43,839 bases of DNA, taken from Lachnospiraceae bacterium. GTDB lineage: Bacteria; Bacillota; Clostridia; Lachnospirales; Lachnospiraceae. A program made the position numbers and the translations under genes. The stretch is from NCBI GenBank assembly GCA_029227035.1, contig JAQXZD010000042.1:1-43839 (forward strand), in the 5' to 3' direction. Shown in pieces: positions 14,847 through 22,754 of the stretch. The first letter of the stretch is position 1; every line of letters begins with the position of its first letter. Below the pieces are notes generated by a model, which saw nothing but the letters and a program-made list of their open reading frames with translations, had not been told where the DNA came from and did no database searches.

Positions 14847-16205
14847 CTAATTTATGCGAACCGTACAGCTAAAAGAGGTTTTACCTGTTGTCAAGGTAAT
14901 GACCGCTGTTCCCGCTGACTTTGCAGTAACTTTTCCCTTACTGCTTACCGTCGCAACCGCTGTATTGCTGCTCTTCCAGGTTGCCTTTGATTTATTGTCG
15001 GTCAGCTTAAAGGTGCCTGTTTTCCCAACGGAAAGCGTCATCGTACTCTTATTAAGCTTACCGCAGGCTGTGGTTGTATAGGTTTTATCCACCCCCGATG
15101 CGGAAGTAATGGTAGATGCCGTGTAAGTCTTTCCTGCAATTTTAACCGAATTTTCCGTGTGCCTGGTTCCGTTTATCACTTTCACCGTAAAACCATATCC
15201 GGATAATCCGAAAGAATCCAGAATCTTTTTATAAGCATTGGCATAACCGCTGTAATTGCATTTTCCGGTCTCCAGCGCAGTCTTCGCAGATGCGGAGGTT
15301 CCGCTCGGATCCACATTTGCGCTCATCCACTTGTTTGCCGCTACCACCTTTTCATAATCGCTCATCTGCGGCTTCACATAATTCGCACAAACCACCTTTA
15401 ACACATTTGCCTCTGTTCGTGCCAGCACGGTAAAGGTATAACTGTAGGTCTTTTTTGCAATGGTCGCCGTAATTTTAGCCGTACCAGCCTTCTTTGCCGT
15501 AACCTTTCCGCTCTTACTTACTGTTGCGACGGATTTGTTACTGCTCTTCCATGTCACCGCATTCTTGTTGTTCATCACGGCAATCGTCTTGCTCTCTCCC
15601 GCATACATGGTGGTTCCGCCTGTCTCAATGGAAAGCGATTTGCTATTGGAATAATGAATCCCGTTTGCCTTCGCGTACTGCTCTGCCTTGGAACCGTATG
15701 GTGCCACAATTGTAAGTTTCGTTGTATCACATCCGGAAAAAGCCTTCTTTCCTATTTTCTTGACCGATGCCGGAATCTCTACGCGGTAAAGCTCCTTTTG
15801 ATTCTGAAATGCATAAGCTGCAATCTCCGTATACCCGGATGGAATCTTCACCGTCTTTAATGTAACATCAAAAATCGAAAGGCTTGTGTTTTTTCCGATA
15901 TAATCAAGCACTCCAACGCTTGTCACCTGGTAATCGTTGCATTTTGCCGGAAATGTAATATCCGCCTTTGTACCGGCATACATACAGATGCCCGTTCCGC
16001 TCTTTTTCGTTGCGTTGGTCGGGATACAATAGACAAATCCGTTTTTATCACTTGCAACCTTTGTTCCGTCTGTATCGGTATAATAGGTAAGAGTTTCTGC
16101 TTTCACAGATACCGCGGAAGTCTCCACTCCCGTAAAAAGCAGACAAGCTGCCACCAGAGCTGCCGCACACTTTTGTATGCTTTTTCCAAATCTCTTTTTT
16201 GCCAT
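14847..16205 (-). CDS. Secreted protein with leucine-rich repeat, two Big_2 domains and a transglutaminase-like domain
   Basis: A signal peptide (residues 1 to about 36, ending SVKAE) shows export. Residues about 90-185 contain a BspA-type leucine-rich repeat (VEIPASVKKIGKKAFSGC). Two bacterial Ig-like Big_2 domains (TWKSSNKSVATVSKSGKVTA and TWKSSNTAVATVSSKGKVTA) lie at about 200-265 and 385-450. Between them sits a transglutaminase-like segment with KCNYSGYANAYKKILDSFGL and RHTENSVKI, retaining Cys and His; the third acidic residue is not obvious, so catalysis is doubtful. The protein is the last gene of the surface-polymer run, 12 nt after an LCP gene, and is probably a wall-associated adhesin or scaffold. 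Confidence 0.82.
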   Translation of the reverse strand: MAKKRFGKSIQKCAAALVAACLLFTGVETSAVSVKAETLTYYTDTDGTKVASDKNGFVYCIPTNATKKSGTGICMYAGTKADITFPAKCNDYQVTSVGVLDYIGKNTSLSIFDVTLKTVKIPSGYTEIAAYAFQNQKELYRVEIPASVKKIGKKAFSGCDTTKLTIVAPYGSKAEQYAKANGIHYSNSKSLSIETGGTTMYAGESKTIAVMNNKNAVTWKSSNKSVATVSKSGKVTAKKAGTAKITATIAKKTYSYTFTVLARTEANVLKVVCANYVKPQMSDYEKVVAANKWMSANVDPSGTSASAKTALETGKCNYSGYANAYKKILDSFGLSGYGFTVKVINGTRHTENSVKIAGKTYTASTITSASGVDKTYTTTACGKLNKSTMTLSVGKTGTFKLTDNKSKATWKSSNTAVATVSSKGKVTAKSAGTAVITLTTGKTSFSCTVRIN

Positions 16206-16217
16206 TCTGCTCCTCCT

Positions 16218-17732
16218 TTATTGTACTTCCGGCAGTTTCACATCCTCATCTGTCAGCGTCACGCCGTCCACCACTTTATTGACCAGAAGACGGGCATATG
16301 CTATCTGCGTCTCATCCGGATACATGACATAACTTCTTTTTGTCGGCATGGAATAAGTTGTCGATTTTCCTCCCTGTCCGGATACCGCAAAAGATTTCAC
16401 ATTCCAGGATGCTCCATCCGACAACTGCATTTTTACCAGAGAAGAAATCTCTCCCGAACTCATATCCGTTGCAAACATTCCACTCATGCTGTCCAGAATC
16501 TGGGAATAGTTCGTAAGAACCGTAGTTCCCGAAGAAATCTGCTTAATAATTGCCTCTATCGCCTGCATCTGATGACGTCCGCGCGCATTATCTCCATCCG
16601 CAAAGGATTTCCGTTCCCGCACATAGGAAAGCGCAACTTCGCCATTTAACTGATTGGTTCCCTGTGAGATATAGTAGCCACCCTCACTGCAGCGGAACGC
16701 TTTCTCCGACTCAATCGTAATGCCTCCCACAGCATCCACCAGTGTCTTAAATCCGCTGAAGTTAATCTGCGCATAATAATCCACATCTTCCTCATAAAGA
16801 TTGCCAAGAGTTGCCATGGAACAGTCAATCCCATATACTCCGCAATGCGTAAGCTTATCTTTCGCTCCTGCACTCGCCGCCGTGTCTACATAATAGTCAC
16901 GGGGTGTATTGATGAGAAGAACCTGCTTCGTGGTCGGATTGACAACCACAAGAATATTGACATCACTCCGGCTGGTAGCCAGAGACAGATTTCTTGTATC
17001 CGAACCGCTGAGATATACCACAAAGGTATCTTTTGTGATGTCCTTCGTCGTACTTTCCCGGCTGACCACCTTTTCCTCTTCATGATCAAACAAAACCTTT
17101 GTCTTTTCCGAGAAATCTTCATAGCCCTCTTGGGCTTCGATGACATCCACATATGCGGCATTTAAAAGCATCGCCTTCACACTGCCGTTGTACAGGCCAT
17201 CCACCATACTTAGAATATCATCATATTCGAGTGTCCGTATCTCGCCCTGAATCTCTTCATTAATCTCAGAAACGGCTTTATCCGTCCGCTCTCTGTCATG
17301 CTGATTCGTAATGGCAAAAACATAATCCTTTGCATCTGCTACCGTCTCTGCCGGATCATCCTTTAGAACATAGACGGATACCGTATCCGTCACCACAACG
17401 TTGTCTGCAATATCGTTCAATGTATCTCCAGCCATAAGAAGCATGGCTGAGCCCACCGTACAAATCAGCATGGCCACCACCGAAATCACACAACCGATGG
17501 CTCTCTTAATATACAGCTTCCGCTTCCTGTTCTTTTTATTCTTCCGGACTCCTGAATAGAACAGAGAATAACAGACCGTCAGCAGGAAAAGGAGAATCAG
17601 TCCCACCAACGCCAGATAGATATTCGGGAGTATGTCTAACCAGACAACCACTCCCATCAAAACAATACTGAGTGTCAGTTGAATAATAAGCAGAGCCCCT
17701 GCGGCTAGTTTCCACTTTTTCTTACTTTTCAT
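16218..17732 (-). CDS. LytR-CpsA-Psr family protein with an extra extracellular domain
   Basis: This 504-residue protein has three membrane segments (about 8-32, 36-58, 77-100). An extracellular domain of about 130 residues then resembles the non-catalytic accessory domain of long LCP proteins (VSVYVLKDDPAETVADAKD). The LCP catalytic domain contains YLSGSDTRN, SRSDVNILVVV, NTPRDYYVD, DAVGGITIE, LNGEVALSYVRERK and DNARGRHQMQ; the conserved arginines and aspartates are all present. Its start overlaps the end of the upstream secreted metallo-beta-lactamase gene by 11 nt. It most likely anchors the polymer made by the 19.5-31 kb genes to peptidoglycan. Confidence 0.93.
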   Translation of the reverse strand: MKSKKKWKLAAGALLIIQLTLSIVLMGVVVWLDILPNIYLALVGLILLFLLTVCYSLFYSGVRKNKKNRKRKLYIKRAIGCVISVVAMLICTVGSAMLLMAGDTLNDIADNVVVTDTVSVYVLKDDPAETVADAKDYVFAITNQHDRERTDKAVSEINEEIQGEIRTLEYDDILSMVDGLYNGSVKAMLLNAAYVDVIEAQEGYEDFSEKTKVLFDHEEEKVVSRESTTKDITKDTFVVYLSGSDTRNLSLATSRSDVNILVVVNPTTKQVLLINTPRDYYVDTAASAGAKDKLTHCGVYGIDCSMATLGNLYEEDVDYYAQINFSGFKTLVDAVGGITIESEKAFRCSEGGYYISQGTNQLNGEVALSYVRERKSFADGDNARGRHQMQAIEAIIKQISSGTTVLTNYSQILDSMSGMFATDMSSGEISSLVKMQLSDGASWNVKSFAVSGQGGKSTTYSMPTKRSYVMYPDETQIAYARLLVNKVVDGVTLTDEDVKLPEVQ

Positions 17733-19521
17733 TGCTCTTTCCCTTTACAGCAGTTACAATTCCCTTGCTGTTGCTTTGATACTTCTTCCCATTGAATTTA
17801 AATTTTTTATTGCAAACCAAATGTCCTTCCTTGTCAAAATAATACTTATGCTTGCCTATCTTGACCATGCGGTTTTTCTGCATAACTCCTTTACTGTCAA
17901 AACAATATTTATACCCATCTATCGTTGCACGTTTTCCTGCTACAAGAGTGCCGTCTTTCCGAACTGCATAAGTGTCAGTTTCCCAGTCAAAGAATTCGAT
18001 TCCGGAATCTCCCTGTAGTAGAGCACCATCTTCATCAAACAGATAATATTCTCCATCCAGCTTATACTTCTGATTGCGAATCATTTTTCCGGATGCGTCA
18101 AAATAGTACAGAATATCATCAATCTCTTCCCAGTCTTTAACCGTAATCTCGCCTTCATAATCCATCGCATAATAGCTGGATCCGATTTTTTCAATGGTAA
18201 CGGAATCCTCTGTTCCGTTCACAATCTTATATCCGTTGTTGTCAAAGTACAAATATTTTCCCTCTACCGTGTCGAATCCACGCTCCATATAAGCGTATTT
18301 CTTATTCTTCGACAGCGAATAATACCGCATTCCTTTCGTGTAGGATTTCCAGCCAAGATATTTTCCTTCCGAAGAATAACTTCCGTAATCCATCTGACCT
18401 CCCGGTCTGAACCGGTAGTAATGACTTCCAATCTTCCTAACTCCCGTTACAGGCTGACAATCGGAATTCAGATAATACATATCATGATCTCTGTTTTTTC
18501 CATCTGCACCGTAGAGATACTGCCAACCGGTCATTTTCGTATCAACCGTTATAGAATTCCCCTGAAACAACGTAATTTTGTCATTGACAATATGATAAAT
18601 CAGAGTTTTCTTTTCATTTCCAATCAGATAACACATTCCGTATTTCGATGCCTGCTTGATGGCTGAATAAGTACGCCAGCGTCCTGTTGTCTCACTCTTT
18701 TCCGGTACGCCTGTGTTCGGAATAATCGAATACGTTGGTTGAATTGCGCCGATAAGATCTGCCGAATTCCCAGTTCCCACTCCATGATGGCAGAGCTTCA
18801 TGATGTCACAGCGAAGGCTGCTTCCATATTTTTCCACAAGAGCCGCAGCTTCAGCACCGTAACAATCGCCCGCCGTAAAGTAGCGGGTATTGCCACAGGT
18901 AAAAATCATTGCAAGGGAACTGTTATTTTCATATGCAATATAGCGATCCTCTTCCTGAGAATACTGTGTAAACTGCCCCGGTGTAAAATTCCAATCACTC
19001 CACGGTCCAATCACCTGACCACTGACATCTCCGAACTGAATCTGAGCTCCAGAATTCAGATAAACAATCTGACCGCTTCCCTGCCCTGTCATAAAATTCT
19101 GTATCTGCTGATAACGCCCCGGATATCTCCGTGACAACGGAGTAAGGCTTGCAGCCGGTAAATACAACGTGTCAATCGTGATTCCTTGAGACTGAATCAG
19201 CCTTAATCCTTCAACCACATTGTCATCAGATGCCGAGCCGATGTGATCACTGTGCAGATGACTAAACAAAACATCTATACGTGTTGCCCCCAGCTTCTTC
19301 AACTGCCCGACTATCTCCAGCGCATGTGATGCCGCTCCGATGTCCACCAAAAGATAATGCCCCTTTGACTCCAACAGCGTCGCATCACCTTTATCCTCCG
19401 TATTCAGATACATCGCATAAATATTTAACTCTTTGCGTTCTTCTGCCTGTGCAACATTTGTTGGAACCGCCGAAAGTAAGATTGCGATTAATACTATAAA
19501 GGTTATAATTTTTTTTCGCAT
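17722..19521 (-). CDS. Secreted metallo-beta-lactamase-fold protein with C-terminal cell-wall-binding repeats
   Basis: A signal peptide (residues 1-26, ending AQA) is followed by a metallo-beta-lactamase fold at about 30-310. The metal motif HLHSDH is at 88-93, later ligands are in TAGDCYG and LCHHGVGTG, and the arrangement is like the hydrolase part of ComEC and the phosphorylcholine esterase Pce/CbpE of pneumococcus. From about 330 to the end there are about ten aromatic/glycine repeats of the choline- or glucan-binding type (YYFDKEGHLV, YYFDASGKM, YLFDEDGAL, YCFDSKGVM). A secreted phosphodiesterase acting on the wall polymer is the best guess, favoured by double-LicD and TagF-type genes upstream; the substrate is not shown. 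Confidence 0.85.
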   Translation of the reverse strand: MRKKIITFIVLIAILLSAVPTNVAQAEERKELNIYAMYLNTEDKGDATLLESKGHYLLVDIGAASHALEIVGQLKKLGATRIDVLFSHLHSDHIGSASDDNVVEGLRLIQSQGITIDTLYLPAASLTPLSRRYPGRYQQIQNFMTGQGSGQIVYLNSGAQIQFGDVSGQVIGPWSDWNFTPGQFTQYSQEEDRYIAYENNSSLAMIFTCGNTRYFTAGDCYGAEAAALVEKYGSSLRCDIMKLCHHGVGTGNSADLIGAIQPTYSIIPNTGVPEKSETTGRWRTYSAIKQASKYGMCYLIGNEKKTLIYHIVNDKITLFQGNSITVDTKMTGWQYLYGADGKNRDHDMYYLNSDCQPVTGVRKIGSHYYRFRPGGQMDYGSYSSEGKYLGWKSYTKGMRYYSLSKNKKYAYMERGFDTVEGKYLYFDNNGYKIVNGTEDSVTIEKIGSSYYAMDYEGEITVKDWEEIDDILYYFDASGKMIRNQKYKLDGEYYLFDEDGALLQGDSGIEFFDWETDTYAVRKDGTLVAGKRATIDGYKYCFDSKGVMQKNRMVKIGKHKYYFDKEGHLVCNKKFKFNGKKYQSNSKGIVTAVKGKSNEK

Positions 19522-19546
19522 ATTCCATCCCTTTTCTTATAATTCA

Positions 19547-20923
19547 TCATTTCGTTTCTTCTATATTAGCTCCTTGTTTTAACTCATTAATTTCCTCTTT
19601 CAGCCTCTGTATATCTTCAAAGCGTTTATTGCAAAGCTCATAGGTTCTTCGAAATTTGCGCTTTAGCTTTTCATTCTGCTCCTCTTTTGAAGTGCCTGCA
19701 AATGCCGGAAGCGACTTTATAAGTTTTTCATAACTGTACGGCTGCAAATTCTTCTCCTGCGGACATACAATATTTCGAATCCCACAAAAAAGCGAGTTAT
19801 ATACACTCATCAGATAGGTCTCATCCTTACTGATGCCTTCGTCCATTGCCTGCTCCAACCGGTTAACGATTTCTTCTGCATTAAAGTCCGGACGCTCAAT
19901 TGCACGGTTTGGATATCCGATGCCGTTATAGAAACCGGTCACCTTGGAATTCCACACCAGACTGACTGCCGGGATATTCATGGAAAACGAAATAATACTC
20001 GGATGCAGACGGCAGGTAATCACGCCGTCATAATCTGACATCTGCTTCAGCAGAATCTCCGGCAGATTCATATTGAATACACATTTACTTTGTGAAACAT
20101 TATAGTTTCGAATCAGATAATCCAAAAATGACTCATCCCCAAAATGCCCGCTGGAGAGCAATTCATAGTCATATTCCCGCTTCTTGAGTTCCCGGATAAC
20201 ATCCAACCACAACTCTGCAGCCTCTTCCCTTGAAAAATCCACATGGTTATCCTTAAACCCATTTGCGCGAAGCACAAAAATTCCAATCTTCTTTTTCTTA
20301 TTTTCATTTTCTTCTAGCGAAACCCTTGAAAAAAATCTTTTTTTCTCGTTCTTCTTTGTAGCATAGTTTGAAAAAACCGGTGCACAAAAAACCGCCGGGT
20401 CTGAAACCCTCCCGATTGTAATATCATCCTTCTCAATATACTTTTCCAGAGCCTCAAGACCATCTCTTGTGGTAATCTGCTTCACACAATCGAAATTCAG
20501 TGTTGCTTTTAATCTCTGGCATTTCTTACTTTTCTCATCATAGGATTCCACTCCGATAGCAGAAAAAATAACAGGTTTATCATATTTTTTTGCAAGCTCA
20601 AGAGTAATTGCGGTTCGCTCATAAAAATTCTGATAATGATAGTTAAAAACCGGTGCTCCGCCAAAAAGAACCAAATCTGCCTCCTGAATCGCTTTCTCTG
20701 CTCCCTTTAAAAGCTTTTGATCTCTGGTTGCCATATACTTTTTCGTCACAATTGATGCCGAACGACTATTAATTTTATACTGACTCTTATTGACATTAAG
20801 ATTTTTCATAACCGCATGTATAAGAGCGATATCACTGGCCTCAATCACCTGATCGCCAACATTGTCTGAATCCCTGTTCGTCAATAAAAGGATTGTGAAC
20901 TTTTCATTTGCTTTTATCTCCAT
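19547..20923 (-). CDS. Polysaccharide pyruvyl transferase family protein
   Basis: Family members add ketal pyruvate to sugars of wall polymers or exopolysaccharide (CsaB, WcaK). The 458-residue protein has the family pattern: TNRDSDNVGDQ near the start, LVLFGGAPVFNY, FSAIGVES, RDGLEAL, SDPAVF and later GVITCRLHPSIISFSMNIPAVSL. The last 60 residues are a charged helix, possibly a coiled coil. ATG 20923 has AAAGGAG 7 nt upstream; the longer frame lacks such a site. It is 34 nt downstream of the SDR gene in the polymer locus. Confidence 0.85.
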   Translation of the reverse strand: MEIKANEKFTILLLTNRDSDNVGDQVIEASDIALIHAVMKNLNVNKSQYKINSRSASIVTKKYMATRDQKLLKGAEKAIQEADLVLFGGAPVFNYHYQNFYERTAITLELAKKYDKPVIFSAIGVESYDEKSKKCQRLKATLNFDCVKQITTRDGLEALEKYIEKDDITIGRVSDPAVFCAPVFSNYATKKNEKKRFFSRVSLEENENKKKKIGIFVLRANGFKDNHVDFSREEAAELWLDVIRELKKREYDYELLSSGHFGDESFLDYLIRNYNVSQSKCVFNMNLPEILLKQMSDYDGVITCRLHPSIISFSMNIPAVSLVWNSKVTGFYNGIGYPNRAIERPDFNAEEIVNRLEQAMDEGISKDETYLMSVYNSLFCGIRNIVCPQEKNLQPYSYEKLIKSLPAFAGTSKEEQNEKLKRKFRRTYELCNKRFEDIQRLKEEINELKQGANIEETK

Positions 20924-20957
20924 ATATCGTCTCCTTTCTGCTTCCGCAACCATTCTC

Positions 20958-22007
20958 TTACTGTTGTTCCCGCATCCAGCGAATCATTCGCCTGTAAGAC
21001 TCTTCCAGATTGACAGCAGGCTTCCAGCCAAGTGCACACATCTTCGACGCATCCAGCCACATTTTTACCGGCGGCGCATAACCAAGGGATGCACTGTTCT
21101 CCGGAATATCAATCACAACCTGAATCTGATGATTGGCAATTTTCCCTGCAACCATTTCTGCCATGCTTCGTATATTCGTATGGCTCTCCTCATTCGCAAT
21201 ATTATAGGCTTCTCCTGCCTCACCTTTGACCAGCAGCGTAAGTATTGCAGCGATTGCATCTGCTGTATAGACATAATTTCCCTCAGATTCACCCGTTGTG
21301 TGCAATACAATATCTTCTTTGTTCACTGCACTGCGCGCGAATTGTGCAAACACGCGATTTTCCGACGGCAGAATTCCTGCACCAAAGGTCTGTGCCAGTC
21401 TTGCACTCTTGACATTGACTCCATACTGAGCCGCATAAGCGGTACACAGACATTCGCACATACGCTTTCCCTCCGGGTAGCAGCTCCGGACTGCTCCGAT
21501 GTCCACATAGCCCAGATCCTTTTCCGCTGTCTTTCCTTCCACCTTTGGCTGTCCGTAAATTTCCATGGAAGAAATATAAATAAACGACTTTACCTTCTTT
21601 TCCACAGCCAGTTGCAACATTTTTTCAGTTCCGTCAATTGCAGTACGAATCGTACCAATCGGATCGGATACCATAAGCTTTGAAGCCGTAACCGCTGCCG
21701 CATGTATGATATAATCGCAATCCCCGTCACAATGAACTCCGGTCTTTGCCAGATCCGAAACCAGATAAGACAATTCTCCCGGTTTTTCTTCTCCAAGAAT
21801 CTGTCTTGCTTTGTCCACGTTTCGAACAACCGCCTTAACCTGCACATGCAGATCATATTCCCGGTTTGCAAAAAGCAGGAACCGAACCAGCAGCGAACCA
21901 ATCAGCCCTGTTGCTCCTGTTATCACAAAAGTGCGATTTTTAAATTCTTCCATCGGAAGGTTGCCCTGTGCAATTCTCTTAAAATCTTCAACTAATACTT
22001 CTTCCAT
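20958..22007 (-). CDS. NAD-dependent epimerase/dehydratase (extended SDR)
   Basis: The Rossmann glycine motif TGATGLIG is at about 30-37. DYIIHAAAV, the catalytic Tyr-Pro-Glu-Gly-Lys motif (about 177-181) and late NIANEESHTNI make it an extended short-chain dehydrogenase acting on a nucleotide- or phospho-sugar. It starts a few nt after the cytidylyltransferase; ATG 22007 is used, but a TTG at 22019 is also possible. In many surface loci a TarI-like enzyme is paired with such an SDR rather than the alcohol dehydrogenase TarJ. The SDR may thus make or modify the polyol-phosphate or the CDP-activated sugar. The exact reaction is not determinable. Confidence 0.85.
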   Translation of the reverse strand: MEEVLVEDFKRIAQGNLPMEEFKNRTFVITGATGLIGSLLVRFLLFANREYDLHVQVKAVVRNVDKARQILGEEKPGELSYLVSDLAKTGVHCDGDCDYIIHAAAVTASKLMVSDPIGTIRTAIDGTEKMLQLAVEKKVKSFIYISSMEIYGQPKVEGKTAEKDLGYVDIGAVRSCYPEGKRMCECLCTAYAAQYGVNVKSARLAQTFGAGILPSENRVFAQFARSAVNKEDIVLHTTGESEGNYVYTADAIAAILTLLVKGEAGEAYNIANEESHTNIRSMAEMVAGKIANHQIQVVIDIPENSASLGYAPPVKMWLDASKMCALGWKPAVNLEESYRRMIRWMREQQ

Positions 22008-22022
22008 CTCTTCACCCAAATT

Positions 22023-22751
22023 CTAATCTTCCAAACCGTAAATCTGTGCTTCTTCCTTTGCATCCAGCAAGGCACGCATTGTATAGAAGTCATCCGGTGT
22101 CGTAATCTTGATATTTTCCTGCGGTCCCTCTATCAGATACAGTTTTCTTCCGTAATACTGCATCATTGAACAGGAATCAATAAAATCATATTTGTTCTCT
22201 TCGATTGCCTTGCGATGTGCCGCAATAATCTCATCCAGATAAAAGCTTTGCGGTGCTCTTGCAAGTCTGGTATCTTCACGGCTTGGGATATCATCTATGG
22301 AATTATCTTCCGCAACCACCAGTACCGTCTCTTTCACCTTAACACAGGTAATTGCAGAGCCGTGCTCCTCTACCGATTTAATGTTATCCGTAATGGTCTG
22401 CTCATTAATCAAAGGACGTACTCCATCATGTATCAGTACAATGGACTTTTCTCCCTGCGCAATATCTTCCGCAGCTTTCAACCCGTTAAAGATGGATTCC
22501 TGACCGGAAGCTCCACCCGGTACGATCTTTTTCACTTTTTTAATATTAAACTTGTCCAAAAGTTCCTCAAGATACGGAATCCAATCCTCCAGACATGCAA
22601 CTGCAATTGCATCGATCTGCGGATGGTTCTCAAACAGTTCAAGGGTGTGTATAATAATCGGCTTTCCATACACATCAATGAACTGTTTTGGCTTTACCCG
22701 GCTATTCATACGTTTTCCGACACCGCCTGCAAAAATAACACCTATGTTCAT
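22023..22751 (-). CDS. 2-C-methylerythritol-4-P/ribitol-5-P cytidylyltransferase family (TarI-like)
   Basis: This enzyme activates a polyol phosphate with CTP. The N-terminal loop IFAGGVGKRM (6-15) and PKQF (21-24) bind CTP. ACLEDWIPYLEELLDKF is close to the TarI pattern, and IHDGVRP, the R-APQSF segment and PEDF-like TPDDF at the end are shared by IspD and TarI. At 242 residues it fits both. Its neighbours (SDR, GT2-TagF fusion, TagGH, double LicD) favour production of CDP-ribitol or a similar precursor for a wall polymer over isoprenoid synthesis; the direct substrate is inferred. Confidence 0.88.
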   Translation of the reverse strand: MNIGVIFAGGVGKRMNSRVKPKQFIDVYGKPIIIHTLELFENHPQIDAIAVACLEDWIPYLEELLDKFNIKKVKKIVPGGASGQESIFNGLKAAEDIAQGEKSIVLIHDGVRPLINEQTITDNIKSVEEHGSAITCVKVKETVLVVAEDNSIDDIPSREDTRLARAPQSFYLDEIIAAHRKAIEENKYDFIDSCSMMQYYGRKLYLIEGPQENIKITTPDDFYTMRALLDAKEEAQIYGLED

Positions 22752-22754
22752 CTT

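Noticed and set aside
20862..21683. Plus-strand open frame of 273 codons
   Set aside because: It overlaps the SDR and pyruvyl-transferase genes in antisense and has no motif.
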